Origin: Leptasterias polaris
Lineage: Eukaryota; Echinodermata; Asteroidea; Forcipulatida; Asteriidae
Assembly (NCBI GenBank): GCA_037783415.1
Contig: JAZGTN010000025.1
Location: 4,588,001 to 4,652,000 of the forward strand
Direction of reading: 5' to 3'
Length of the DNA stretch: 64,000 bases
The first letter of the stretch is position 1. Each line of letters opens with the position of its first letter. The translations under genes were made by a program, and so were the position numbers. Below are positions 24,001-39,000 of the stretch, piece after piece. Below the pieces are notes generated by a model. The model was not told where the DNA came from. It did not search any database and saw only the letters and a program-made list of their open reading frames with translations.

Positions 24001-27000
24001 CACAGAAGCACCAAAAAAATTAACTGTTTGCTGAAACCGAGTTTTAATGAGCGAAAAAAAAACGTTCATTCGTTGGGAAAAGGAAAAGATTACCTTCAGC
24101 ACATCCCAAGACGGTTAACTCAATAGTTGCTCCACTCACACCTAGGACATCAATGAAGTTGACCTGGAGTTCCTTTATACCTTGTAGTAATGGTTCGTCG
24201 ATGGAAAATATCTTCACTTCTGATTGAATGGCCTCAATAGAAAGGGTAAACTGTGAACAGGACAATGAAGGTATTTGCTTTACTACAAAATACTAATCAA
24301 TGACCGCATTTTATAAAATAAAATATAAAACAAGTAAAACATGTGTATTAGTATTTAAGTGCTCTCGCTCACCTCCCCGTTTGAATCATCGGTCACTACT
24401 TGCTTGAAATCTGTGTCGTCTACTTTCTTAACAAACACTGTGAACGTGATCTTGACTGACTGAGGTGCAGTTGAACCAGCCTTTGGTGTGGTCTTTCCTT
24501 CTGATTGCCCGGCAGTGACACTTGATGTGGTTTTCTTCAAAGTAATAATAACTCCACGAAGATTGATACTGTTTGTGAACTCTCGCTCTAAGACTGCACT
24601 TCTGCCAACAGCCTGCTCAATTGGTAACTTGGAAAATGTTAGCAAGTGTGTGTCATTGGCATTGACGAGATCTCCTCTTGTCTTGTCTTTTGACTCTACA
24701 CCATTTTCGCTATCCATATTTTGAAGACAGTACCCTGAAAAGACAGAAATGTGTGATAAATACACCAGACGGATTGATCAGAGGAAAGGTTGTTGCTATA
24801 GTCGATTTTACTTCTCGTAACCTAAATAATGTAAGTCTTACCTTTTGTGGTTGAAAGCTGAGATGTTGTTGAGGTTGTTGTTTGTTCTGTGCTTGTCTGA
24901 GTTGGTGTTGTAACTGCCATGGTGCTTGTGGATTCTTCGGTTGTGGTCGTTGGTGTTGTCACCGAGACTGTTGTAGTTGCTAACTGAGTTGTGGTAAATT
25001 CTACGACCAAAATAAGGAAAAAATTGGTATCAGAATACTTTTTAATACTTGGAAAATAAAAGGGTCTGAAGACAATTCCTGTCAAAGCGTTGCGTATAGG
25101 TATCGAGCATTTGTTTTATAAATGAATGTCTCAGGTTCGAGAGACTGAAATACTGTTTTCCTGCTACTACCAGCTTACCTTCTGCACAGCCCAAAACATG
25201 TAGTTCTAAAGTAGCAGAATCAACACCGGTGACCTGTAGGACAGACACACGGAATGCCAAAACCCCTTTAAGGGTTCCATCTGCACTCTTCAGGAGCATC
25301 TGCGATGGTTGCTTACTGACTGGTGTGAATGTGATCACCTGAGAGGAAAGAATAGTTAAACAAATTCAGAAAGTCCTCCTAACCCTTTGTGCACACATTT
25401 TTTAACAAACTGTTAGAAACTTGACTCTGATAATAAAGGTGTAAAAGTATTTCTAATTTCTCACCTGGGCTTCTTGCGTGCCTTCTAGCAACAGGGGCTT
25501 AAAGTCAATGTCTGTTTCTTTCTTGGTGAAGAATTTAAGTGTCACAGACACAGGTTCCTCAGTTCCAGTCGTAGATGGTGTCGAAGAAGATGATGATGAG
25601 ATAAGCTGTATGCTGATTGCTCTGATAAAGGCAGTTCGTGTTAATTTTCCGTCAACACTGGGCAGATCATTGTCTCCTTCAACGAGAGGCAAGCTGTCCA
25701 ACGTGATGTAAGTTGTGCCATTTTCTACTTGTATAGTAATTGGATCTGAGGTAGACATTAAGCTTTCCTGAAGGCCTGCTTCACCATCCATATTCTCCAA
25801 ACAGTAACCTGCAGATAAATACGTTATTAATGGTATCAAATTTGTCACGTATGTCGGTGCAAAAACCTAAAGATTTAAGGCTAGTCTGATTATCAGTTAA
25901 CGTAAATTACCTGGAGTTGTTGGTAGCTGAGGAGCTATGGTGCTAACAGTTGTGCTTGTTGTTGTGGTTTTTCTTGCTATTAATTTTGAATAAACGAAAA
26001 AGACAATTGAGAACAATTCATTAAGTGCATATTCAATAAGCAGAATGTGACATCTTCTGAAATTAAACTAACTTGGTTGACTTTATTGAAGCCAAAATAC
26101 GTATTAAAACATTTGTAACAATGAAATGATCCACCATGCATTACAAAAAACAATAACATTTTAATTGGTGCATGGATTTACTTACTAGTAGGCCTACGTG
26201 GGCTTCTGGTCGTAGTAGGAACCTGATAAGTTTCTCCAGTTAGCAGACCTAAAGGGTTAATCAATTTTTTTTAAACATTCAAACAAAAGAAATTGAATTT
26301 GTATTCGTTTTCGTTCGTTTTTCTTAATATATTAACTTGCTCTTGTTGTCAAGACTCTTTTTTAAATAAATAAGATTTTTCTACCTTGAGTTGTAGGGGA
26401 TTCAGTCATTTTGTATTCAGTTGTTGTGAACTCTGGAAAAGCAAAAAGTGACTGGTCAGTAATTAGTTGATCTTCGAACAATATTCTGTATTTTCTGTAT
26501 ATTATGTATAGTTTAAAGTGGTAGTACACAAAAATGCAATGATATCAAACACTGTTATGGAAATTAAAAATCCAAAAACCCTTCTGGATAACAGAACAAG
26601 ACGTTGTGTCACAAAGGACTTTAAGGCAAGTAATACCATTATGTGCTGATGTGCAATGCTAACAAATAATGTGCATTGATTGATCTGAACACAGGAATTT
26701 ATGACAGAACCCATCTCCCCCCTAAAAAATACACCCCCCAAAAAACTCCACAAACAAACAAACAAACAAACAAACAAACAAACAAACAAACAAACAAACA
26801 AATAACCAGAGCGTCTGCTCGATCTAATAATAATAATAATAGGCCTAGTGGCTTCTTATACAGCGCACATATATGTTGCTCATTGACACTCAAGGCGCTT
26901 CAAAAGTCACTATTTTCCTGCAAGGTATGTGGAGCTACGTTTTCAAGTATGAGACCTATTCCTTTACATAGCACCATGTAATGGCCGACAAGGTACTGTT

Positions 27001-30000
27001 GCGCAATTTCCAGCCAATCACACCAGGAACACCGGGGCGAACCCCTTCTCTTTTCGATAAGTGCACTGGGTTCTTGTACATGCACTACACAACACATGGA
27101 TCCAACGGCGTTACGTACAATCCGAAAGACAAAGCAATAATGGTTAAGTGTTTTGCTTAAAGGAAACAAGTGTCACGACTTGGACTCGAACCAACACTCT
27201 GCTGATCTGAAAAACACAGCTTGAGTCCGGTGCTCTTATCCGCTCTGCCACGACACGCCGATTCTTTTAATAAAAGAAGAACATTCTTTCCCTTCTACTA
27301 GGAATGTATTACCTTCAGCACATCCCAAGACGGTGAACTCAATAGTTGCTCCACTCACACCTAGGACATCAATGAAGTTGACCTGGAGTTCCTTTATACC
27401 TTGTAGTAATGGTTCGTCGATGGAAAATATCTTCACTTCTGATTGAATGGCCTCAATAGAAAGGGTAAACTGTGAACAGGACAATGAAGGTTTTGTTTAC
27501 TACAAAATACTAATCAATGACCGCATTTTATAAAATAAAATATAAAACAAGTAAAACATGTGTATTAGTATTTAAGTGCTCTCGCTCACCTCCCCGTTTG
27601 AATCATCGGTCACTACTTGCTTGAAATCTGTGTCGTCTACTTTCTTAACAAACACTGTGAACGTGATCTTGACTGACTGAGGTGCAGTTGAACCAGCCTT
27701 TGGTGTGGTCTTTCCTTCTGATTGCCCGGCAGTGACACTTGATGTGGTTTTCTTCAAAGTAATAATAACTCCACGAAGATTGATACTGTTTGTGAACTCT
27801 CGCTCTAAGACGGCACTTCTGCCAACAGCCTGCTCAATTGGTAACTTGGAAAATGTTAGCAAGTGTGTGTCATTGGCATTGACGAGATCTCCTCTTGTCT
27901 TGTCTTTTGACTCTACACCATTTTCGCTATCCATATTTTGAAGACAGTACCCTGAAAAGACAGAAATGTGTGATAAATACACCAGACGGATTGATCAGAG
28001 GAAAGGTTGTTGCTATAGTCGATTTTACTTCTCGTAACCTAAATAATGTAAGTCTTACCTTTTGTGGTTGAAAGCTGAGATGTTGTTGAGGTTGTTGTTT
28101 GTTCTGTGCTTGTCTGAGTTGGTGTTGTAACTGCCATGGTGCTTGTGGATTCTTCGGTTGTGGTCGTTGGTGTTGTCACCGAGACTGTTGTAGTTGCTAA
28201 CTGAGTTGTGGTAAATTCTACGACCAAAATAAGGACAAAATTGGTATCAGAATACTTTTTAATACTTGGAAAATAAAAGGGTCTGAAGACAATTCCTGTC
28301 AAAGCGTTGCGTATAGGTATCGAGCATTTGTTTTATAAATGAATGTCTCAGGTTCGAGAGACTGAAATACTGTTTTCCTGCTACTACCAGCTTACCTTCT
28401 GCACAGCCCAAAACATGTAGTTCTAAAGTAGCAGAATCAACACCGGTGACCTGTAGGACAGACACACGGAATGCCAAAACCCCTTTAAGGGTTCCATCTG
28501 CACTCTTCAGGAGCATCTGCGATGGTTGCTTACTGACTGGTGTGAATGTGATCACCTGAGAGGAAAGAATAGTTAAACAAATTCAGAAAGTCCTCCTAAC
28601 CCTTTGTGCACACATTTTTTAACAAACTGTTAGAAACTTGACTCTGATAATAAAGGTGTAAAAGTATTTCTAATTTCTCACCTGGGCTTCTTGCGTGCCT
28701 TCTAGCAACAGGGGCTTAAAGTCAATGTCTGTTTCTTTCTTGGTGAAGAATTTAAGTGTCACAGACACAGGTTTCTCAGTTTCAGTCGTAGATGGTGATG
28801 ATGAGATAAGCCGTATGCTGATTGCTCTGATAAAGGCAGTTCGTGTTAATTTTCCGTCAACACTGGGCAGATCATTGTCTCCTTCAACGAGAGGCAAGTA
28901 GTCCAACTTGATGTAAGTTGTGCCATTTTCTACTTGTATAGTAATTAGATCTGAGGTAGACTGTAAGCTTTCCTGAAGGCCTGCTTCACCATCCATATTC
29001 TCAAAACAGTAACCTGCAGATAAATACGTTATTAATGGTATCAAATTTGTCACGTATGTCGGTGCAAAAACCTAAAGTTTTAAGGCTAGTCTGATTATCA
29101 GTTAACCTAAATTACCTGGAGTTGTTGGTAGCTGAGGAGCTGTGGTGCTAACGGTTGTGCTAGTTGTGGTTTGTGTAGTCGTCGAGACTTCTAAAATGGC
29201 AAAAAATATTTTAGGTTAATTAAATCCATCTGAGGTGATGATCAAGGTTAACCAACTTTTATTGAGTGATCTGAAATCATGAAACACAGAAGCACCCAAA
29301 AAATTAACTGTTTGCTGAAACCGAGTTTTAATGAGCGAAAAAAAAACGTTCATTCGTTGGGAAAAGGGAAAGATTACCTTCAGCACATCCCAAGACGGTT
29401 AACTCAATAGTTGCTCCACTCACACCTAGGACATCAATGAAGTTGACCTGGAGTTCCTTTATACCTTGTAGTAATGGTTCGTCGATGGAAAATATCTTCA
29501 CTTCTGATTGAATGGCCTCAATAGAAAGGGTAAACTGTGAACAGGACAATGAAGGTATTTGCTTTACTACAAAATACTAATCAATGACCGCATTTTATAA
29601 AATAAAATATAAAACAAGTAAAACATGTGTATTAGTATTTAAGTGCTCTCGCTCACCTCCCCGTTTGAATCATCGGTCACTACTTGCTTGAAATCTGTGT
29701 CGTCTACTTTCTTAACAAACACTGTGAACGTGATCTTGACTGACTGAGGTGCAGTTGAACCAGCCTTTGGTGTGGTCTTTCCTTCTGATTGCCCGGCAGT
29801 GACACTTGATGTGGTTTTCTTCAAAGTAATAATAACTCCACGAAGATTGATACTGTTTGTGAACTCTCGCTCTAAGACTGCACTTCTGCCAACAGCCTGC
29901 TCAATTGGTAACTTGGAAAATGTTAGCAAGTGTGTGTCATTGGCATTGACGAGATCTCCTCTTGTCTTGTCTTTTGACTCTACACCATTTTCGCTATCCA

Positions 30001-33000
30001 TATTTTGAAGACAGTACCCTGAAAAGACAGAAATGTGTGATAAATACACCAGACGGATTGATCAGAGGAAAGGTTGTTGCTATAGTCGATTTTACTTCTC
30101 GTAACCTAAATAATGTAAGTCTTACCTTTTGTGGTTGAAAGCTGAGATGTTGTTGAGGTTGTTGTTTGTTCTGTGCTTGTCTGAGTTGGTGTTGTAACTG
30201 CCATGGTGCTTGTGGATTCTTCGGTTGTGGTCGTTGGTGTTGTCACCGAGACTGTTGTAGTTGCTAACTGAGTTGTGGTAAATTCTACGACCAAAATAAG
30301 GACAAAATTGGTATCAGAATACTTTTTAATACTTGGAAAATAAAAGGGTCTGAAGACAATTCCTGTCAAAGCGTTGCGTATAGGTATCGAGCATTTGTTT
30401 TATAAATGAATGTCTCAGGTTCGAGAGACTGAAATACTGTTTTCCTGCTACTACCAGCTTACCTTCTGCACAGCCCAAAACATGTAGTTCTAAAGTAGCA
30501 GAATCAACACCGGTGACCTGTAGGACAGACACACGGAATGTCAAAACCCCTTTAAGGGTTCCATCTGCACTCTTCAGGAGCATCTGCGATGGTTGCTTAC
30601 TGACTGGTGTGAATGTGATCACCTGAGAGGAAAGAATAGTTAAACAAATTCAGAAAGTCCTCCTAACCCTTTGTGCACACATTTTTTAACAAACTGTTAG
30701 AAACTTGACTCTGATAATAAAGGTGTAAAAGTATTTCTAATTTCTCACCTGGGCTTCTTGCGTGCCTTCTAGCAACAGGGGCTTAAAGTCAATGTCTGTT
30801 TCTTTCTTGGTGAAGAATTTAAGTGTCACAGACACAGGTTCCTCAGTTTCAGTCGTAGATGGTGATGATGAGATAAGCCGTATGCTGATTGCTCTGATAA
30901 AGGCAGTTCGTGTTAATTTTCCGTCAACACTGGGCAGATCATTGTCTCCTTCAACGAGAGGCAAGTAGTCCAACTTGATGTAAGTTGTGCCATTTTCTAC
31001 TTGTATAGTAATTAGATCTGAGGTAGACTGTAAGCTTTCCTGAAGGCCTGCTTCACCATCCATATTCTCAAAACAGTAACCTGCAGATAAATACGTTATT
31101 AATGGTATCAAATTTGTCACGTATGTCGGTGCAAAAACCTAAAGTTTTAAGGCTAGTCTGATTATCAGTTAACCTAAATTACCTGGAGTTGTTGGTAGCT
31201 GAGGAGCTGTGGTGCTAACGGTTGTGCTAGTTGTGGTTTGTGTAGTCGTCGAGACTTCTAAAATGGCAAAAAATATTTTAGGTTAATTAAATCCATCTGA
31301 GGTGATGATCAAGGTTAACCAACTTTTATTGAGTGATCTGAAATCATGAAACACAGAAGCACCAAAAAAATTAACTGTTTGCTGAAACCGAGTTTTAATG
31401 AGCGAAAAAAAAACGTTCATTCGTTGGGAAAAGGAAAAGATTACCTTCAGCACATCCCAAGACGGTTAACTCAATAGTTGCTCCACTCACACCTAGGACA
31501 TCAATGAAGTTGACCTGGAGTTCCTTTATACCTTGTAGTAATGGTTCGTCGATGGAAAATATCTTCACTTCTGATTGAATGGCCTCAATAGAAAGGGTAA
31601 ACTGTGAACAGGACAATGAAGGTATTTGCTTTACTACAAAATACTAATCAATGACCGCATTTTATAAAATAAAATATAAAACAAGTAAAACATGTGTATT
31701 AGTATTTAAGTGCTCTCGCTCACCTCCCCGTTTGAATCATCGGTCACTACTTGCTTGAAATCTGTGTCGTCTACTTTCTTAACAAACACTGTGAACGTGA
31801 TCTTGACTGACTGAGGTGCAGTTGAACCAGCCTTTGGTGTGGTCTTTCCTTCTGATTGCCCGGCAGTGACACTTGATGTGGTTTTCTTCAAAGTAATAAT
31901 AACTCCACGAAGATTGATACTGTTTGTGAACTCTCGCTCTAAGACTGCACTTCTGCCAACAGCCTGCTCAATTGGTAACTTGGAAAATGTTAGCAAGTGT
32001 GTGTCATTGGCATTGACGAGATCTCCTCTTGTCTTGTCTTTTGACTCTACACCATTTTCGCTATCCATATTTTGAAGACAGTACCCTGAAAAGACAGAAA
32101 TGTGTGATAAATACACCAGACGGATTGATCAGAGGAAAGGTTGTTGCTATAGTCGATTTTACTTCTCGTAACCTAAATAATGTAAGTCTTACCTTTTGTG
32201 GTTGAAAGCTGAGATGTTGTTGAGGTTGTTGTTTGTTCTGTGCTTGTCTGAGTTGGTGTTGTAACTGCCATGGTGCTTGTGGATTCTTCGGTTGTGGTCG
32301 TTGGTGTTGTCACCGAGACTGTTGTAGTTGCTAACTGAGTTGTGGTAAATTCTACGACCAAAATAAGGACAAAATTGGTATCAGAATACTTTTTAATACT
32401 TGGAAAATAAAAGGGTCTGAAGACAATTCCTGTCAAAGCGTTGCGTATAGGTATCGAGCATTTGTTTTATAAATGAATGTCTCAGGTTCGAGAGACTGAA
32501 ATACTGTTTTCCTGCTACTACCAGCTTACCTTCTGCACAGCCCAAAACATGTAGTTCTAAAGTAGCAGAATCAACACCGGTGACCTGTAGGACAGACACA
32601 CGGAATGCCAAAACCCCTTTAAGGGTTCCATCTGCACTCTTCAGGAGCATCTGCGATGGTTGCTTACTGACTGGTGTGAATGTGATCACCTGAGAGGAAA
32701 GAATAGTTAAACAAATTCAGAAAGTCCTCCTAACCCTTTGTGCACACATTTTTTAACAAACTGTTAGAAACTTGACTCTGATAATAAAGGTGTAAAAGTA
32801 TTTCTAATTTCTCACCTGGGCTTCTTGCGTGCCTTCTAGCAACAGGGGCTTAAAGTCAATGTCTGTTTCTTTCTTGGTGAAGAATTTAAGTGTCACAGAC
32901 ACAGGTTCCTCAGTTTCAGTCGTAGATGGTGATGATGAGATAAGCCGTATGCTGATTGCTCTGATAAAGGCAGTTCGTGTTAATTTTCCGTCAACACTGG

Positions 33001-36000
33001 GCAGATCATTGTCTCCTTCAACGAGAGGCAAGTAGTCCAACTTGATGTAAGTTGTGCCATTTTCTACTTGTATAGTAATTAGATCTGAGGTAGACTGTAA
33101 GCTTTCCTGAAGGCCTGCTTCACCATCCATATTCTCAAAACAGTAACCTGCAGATAAATACGTTATTAATGGTATCAAATTTGTCACGTATGTCGGTGCA
33201 AAAACCTAAAGTTTTAAGGCTAGTCTGATTATCAGTTAACCTAAATTACCTGGAGTTGTTGGTAGCTGAGGAGCTGTGGTGCTAACGGTTGTGCTAGTTG
33301 TGGTTTGTGTAGTCGTCGAGACTTCTAAAATGGCAAAAAATATTTTAGGTTAATTAAATCCATCTGAGGTGATGATCAAGGTTAACCAACTTTTATTGAG
33401 TGATCTGAAATCATGAAACACAGAAGCACCAAAAAAATTAACTGTTTGCTGAAACCGAGTTTTAATGAGCGAAAAAAAACCGTTCATTCGTTGGGAAAAG
33501 GAAAAGATTACCTTCAGCACATCCCAAGACGGTTAACTCAATAGTTGCTCCACTCACACCTAGGACATCAATGAAGTTGACCTGGAGTTCCTTTATACCT
33601 TGTAGTAATGGTTCGTCGATGGAAAATATCTTCACTTCTGATTGAATGGCCTCAATAGAAAGGGTAAACTGTGAACAGGACAATGAAGGTATTTGCTTTA
33701 CTACAAAATACTAATCAATGACCGCATTTTATAAAATAAAATATAAAACAAGTAAAACATGTGTATTAGTATTTAAGTGCTCTCGCTCACCTCCCCGTTT
33801 GAATCATCGGTCACTACTTGCTTGAAATCTGTGTCGTCTACTTTCTTAACAAACACTGTGAACGTGATCTTGACTGACTGAGGTGCAGTTGAACCAGCCT
33901 TTGGTGTGGTCTTTCCTTCTGATTGCCCGGCAGTGACACTTGATGTGGTTTTCTTCAAAGTAATAATAACTCCACGAAGATTGATACTGTTTGTGAACTC
34001 TCGCTCTAAGACTGCACTTCTGCCAACAGCCTGCTCAATTGGTAACTTGGAAAATGTTAGCAAGTGTGTGTCATTGGCATTGACGAGATCTCCTCTTGTC
34101 TTGTCTTTTGACTCTACACCATTTTCGCTATCCATATTTTGAAGACAGTACCCTGAAAAGACAGAAATGTGTGATAAATACACCAGACGGATTGATCAGA
34201 GGAAAGGTTGTTGCTATAGTCGATTTTACTTCTCGTAACCTAAATAATGTAAGTCTTACCTTTTGTGCTTGAAAGCTGAGATGTTGTTGAGGTTGTTGTT
34301 TGTTCTGTGCTTGTCTGAGTTGGTGTTGTAACTGCCATGGTGCTTGTGGATTCTTCGGTTGTGGTCGTTGGTGTTGTCACCGAGACTGTTGTAGTTGCTA
34401 ACTGAGTTGTGGTAAATTCTACGACCAAAATAAGGACAAAATTGGTATCAGAATACTTTTTAATACTTGGAAAATAAAAGGGTCTGAAGACAATTCCTGT
34501 CAAAGCGTTGCGTATAGGTATCGAGCATTTGTTTTATAAATGAATGTCTCAGGTTCGAGAGACTGAAATACTGTTTTCCTGCTACTACCAGCTTACCTTC
34601 TGCACAGCCCAAAACATGTAGTTCTAAAGTAGCAGAATCAACACCGGTGACCTGTAGGACAGACACACGGAATGCCAAAACCCCTTTAAGGGTTCCATCT
34701 GCACTCTTCAGGAGCATCTGCGATGGTTGCTTACTGACTGGTGTGAATGTGATCACCTGAGAGGAAAGAATAGTTAAACAAATTCAGAAAGTCCTCCTAA
34801 CCCTTTGTGCACACATTTTTTAACAAACTGTTAGAAACTTGACTCTGATAATAAAGGTGTAAAAGTATTTCTAATTTCTCACCTGGGCTTCTTGCGTGCC
34901 TTCTAGCAACAGGGGCTTAAAGTCAATGTCTGTTTCTTTCTTGGTGAAGAATTTAAGTGTCACAGACACAGGTTCCTCAGTTTCAGTCGTAGATGGTGAT
35001 GATGAGATAAGCCGTATGCTGATTGCTCTGATAAAGGCAGTTCGTGTTAATTTTCCGTCAACACTGGGCAGATCATTGTCTCCTTCAACGAGAGGCAAGT
35101 AGTCCAACTTGATGTAAGTTGTGCCATTTTCTACTTGTATAGTAATTAGATCTGAGGTAGACTGTAAGCTTTCCTGAAGGCCTGCTTCACCATCCATATT
35201 CTCCAAACAGTAACCTGCAGATAAATACGTTATTAATGGTATCAAATTTGTCACGTATGTCGGTGCAAAAACCTAAAGTTTTAAGGCTAGTCTGATTATC
35301 AGTTAACCTAAATTACCTGGAGTTGTTGGTAGCTGAGGAGTTGTGGTGCTAACGGTTGTGCTAGTTGTGGTTTGTGTAGTCGTCGAGACTTCTAAAATGG
35401 CAAAAAATATTTTAGGTTAATTAAATCCATCTGAGGTGATGATCAAGGTTAACCAACTTTTATTGAGTGATCTGAAATCATGAAACACAGAAGCACCCAA
35501 AAAATTAACTGTTTGCTGAAACCGAGTTTTAATGAGCGAAAAAAAACCGTTCATTCGTTGGGAAAAGGAAAAGATTACCTTCAGCACATCCCAAGACGGT
35601 TAACTCAATAGTTGCTCCACTCACACCTAGGACATCAATGAAGTTGACCTGGAGTTCCTTTATACCTTGTAGTAATGGTTCGTCGGTGGAAAATATCTTC
35701 ACTTCTGATTGAATGGCCTCAATAGAAAGGGTAAACTGTGAACAGGACAATGAAGGTATTTGCTTTACTACAAAATACTAATCAATGACCGCATTTTATA
35801 AAATAAAATATAAAACAAGTAAAACATGTGTATTAGTATTTAAGTGCTCTCGCTCACCTCCCCGTTTGAATCATCGGTCACTACTTGCTTGAAATCTGTG
35901 TCGTCTACTTTCTTAACAAACACTGTGAACGTGATCTTGACTGACTGAGGTGCAGTTGAACCAGCCTTTGGTGTGGTCTTTCCTTCTGATTGCCCGGCAG

Positions 36001-39000
36001 TGACACTTGATGTGGTTTTCTTCAAAGTAATAAGAACTCCACGAAGATTGATACTGTTTGTGAACTCTCGCTCTAAGACTGCACTTCTGCCAACAGCCTG
36101 CTCAATTGGTAACTTGGAAAATGTTAGCAAGTGTGTGTCATTGGCATTGACGAGATCTCCTCTTGTCTTGTCTTTTGACTCTACACCATTTTCGCTATCC
36201 ATATTTTGAAGACAGTACCCTGAAAAGACAGAAATGTGTGATAAATACACCAGACGGATTGATCAGAGGAAAGGTTGTTGCTGTAGTCGATTTTACTTCT
36301 TGTAACCTAAATAATGTAAGTCTTACCTTTTGTGGTTGAAAGCTGAGATGTTGTTGAGGTTGTTGTTTGTTCTGTGCTTGTCTGAGTTGGTGTTGTAACT
36401 GCCATGGTGCTTGTGGATTCTTCGGTTGTGGTCGTTGGTGTTGTCACCGAGACTGTTGTAGTTGCTAACTGAGTTGTGGTAAATTCTACGACCAAAATAA
36501 GGACAAAATTGGTATCAGAATACTTTTTAATACTTGGAAAATAAAAGGGTCTGAAGACAATTCCTGTCAAAGCGTTGCGTATAGGTATTGAGCATTTGTT
36601 TTATAAATGAATGTCTCAGGTTCGAGAGACTGAAATACTGTTTTCCTGCTACTACCAGCTTACCTTCTGCACAGCCCAAAACATGTAGTTCTAAAGAAGC
36701 AGAATCAACACCGGTGACCTGTAGGACAGACACACGGAATGCCAAAACCCCTTTAAGGGTTCCATCTGCACTCTTCAGGAGCATCTGCGATGGTTGCTTA
36801 CTGACTGGTGTGAATGTGATCACCTGAGAGGAAAGAATAGTTAAACAAATTCAGAAAGTCCTCCTAACCCTTTGTGCACACATTTTTTTACAAACTGTTA
36901 GAAACTTGACTCTGATAATAAAGGTGTAAAAGTATTTCTAATTTCTCACCTGGGCTTCTTGCGTGCCTTCTAGCAACAGGGGCTTAAAGTCAATGTCTGT
37001 TTCTTTCTTGGTGAAGAATTTAAGTGTCACAGACACAGGTTCCTCAGTTCCAGTCGTAGATGGTGTCGAAGATGATGATGATGAGATAAGCTGTATGCTG
37101 ATTGCTCTGATAAAGGCAGTTCGTGTTAATTTTCCGTCAACACTGGGCAGATCATTGTCTCCTTCAACGAGAGGCAAGCTGTCCAACGTGATGTAAGTTG
37201 TGCCATTTTCTACTTGTATAGTAATTAGATCTGAGGTAGACATTAAGCTTTCCTGAAGGCCTGCTTCACCATCCATATTCTCCAAACAGTAACCTGCAGA
37301 TAAATACGTTATTAATGGTATCAAATTTGTCACGTATGTCGGTGCAAAAACCTAAAGATTTAAGGCTAGTCTGATTATCAGTTAACGTAAATTACCTGGA
37401 GTTGTTGGTAGCTGAGGAGCTATGGTGCTAACAGTTACGCTTGTTGTTGTGGTTTTTCTTGCTATTAATTTTGAATAAACGAAAAAGACAATTGAGAACA
37501 ATTCATTAAGTGCATATTCAATAAGCAGAATGTGACATCTTCTGAAATTAAACTAACTTGGTTGACTTTATTGAAGCCAAAATACGTATTAAAACATTTG
37601 TAACAATGAAATGATCCACCATGCATTACAAAAAACAATAACATTTTAATTGGTGCATGGATTTACTTACTAGTAGGCCTACGTGGGCTTCTGGTCGTAG
37701 TAGGAACCTGATAAGTTTCTCCAGTTAGCAGACCTAAAGGGTTAATCAATTTTTTTTAAACATTCAAACAAAAGAAATTGAATTTGTATTCGTTTTCGTT
37801 CGTTTTTCTTAATATATTAACTTGCTCTTGTTGTCAAGACTCTTTTTTAAATAAATAAGATTTTTCTACCTTGAGTTGTAGGGGATTCAGTCATTTTGTA
37901 TTCAGTTGTTGTGAACTCTGGAAAAGCAAAAAGTGACTGGTCAGTAATTAGTTGATCTTCGAACAATATTCTGTATTTTCTGTATATTATGTATAGTTTA
38001 AAGTGGTAGTACACAAAAATGCAATGATATCAAACACTGTTATGGAAATTAAAAATCCAAAAACCCTTCTGGATAACAGAACAAGACGTTGTGTCACAAA
38101 GGACTTTAAGGCAAGTAATACCATTATGTGCTGATGTGCAATGCTAACAAATAATGTGCATTGATTGATCTGAACACAGGAATTTATGACAGAACCCATC
38201 TCCCCCCTAAAAAATACACCCCCCAAAAAACTCCACAAACAAACAAACAAACAAACAAACAAACAAACAAACAAATAACCAGAGCGTCTGCTCGATCTAA
38301 TAATAATAATAATAGGCCTAGTGGCTTCTTATACAGCGCACATATATGTTGCTCATTGACACTCAAGGCGCTTCAAAAGTCACTATTTTCCTGCAAGGTA
38401 TGTGGAGCTACGTTTTCAAGTATGAGACCTATTCCTTTACATAGCACCATGTAATGGCCGACAAGGTGCTGTTGCGCAATTTCCAGCCAATCACACCAGG
38501 AACACCGGGGCGAACCCCTTCTCTTTTCGATAAGTGCACTGGGTTCTTGTACATGCACTACACAACACATGGATCCAACGGCGTTACGTACAATCCGAAA
38601 GACAAAGCAATAATGGTTAAGTGTTTTGCTTAAAGGAAACAAGTGTCACGACTTGGACTCGAACCAACACTCTGCTGATCTGAAAAACACAGCTTGAGTC
38701 CGGTGCTCTTATCCGCTCTGCCACGACACGCCGATTCTTTTAATAAAAGAAGAACATTCTTTCCCTTCTACTAGGAATGTATTACCTTCAGCACATCCCA
38801 AGACGGTGAACTCAATAGTTGCTCCACTCACACCTAGGACATCAATGAAGTTGACCTGGAGTTCCTTTATACCTTGTAGTAATGGTTCGTCGATGGAAAA
38901 TATCTTCACTTCTGATTGAATGGCCTCAATAGAAAGGGTAAACTGTGAACAGGACAATGAAGGTATTTGCTTTACTACAAAATACTAATCAATGACCGCA

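Larger units (their letters stand above)
14432..25910. repeat. Higher-order repeat block 1 (five units, 11,479 bp)
   Basis: Runs from the long linker of U7 to that of U12 and contains U8-U12. It begins with a long linker plus SINE intron, then a D2C of the Phe type, and closes with the 344-nt D1N type. Confidence 0.85.
25911..37395. repeat. Higher-order repeat block 2 (five units, 11,485 bp)
   Basis: Contains U13-U17 in the same order of unit types as block 1. The size difference of 6 bp comes from CAAA copy number and single-base indels. Confidence 0.85.
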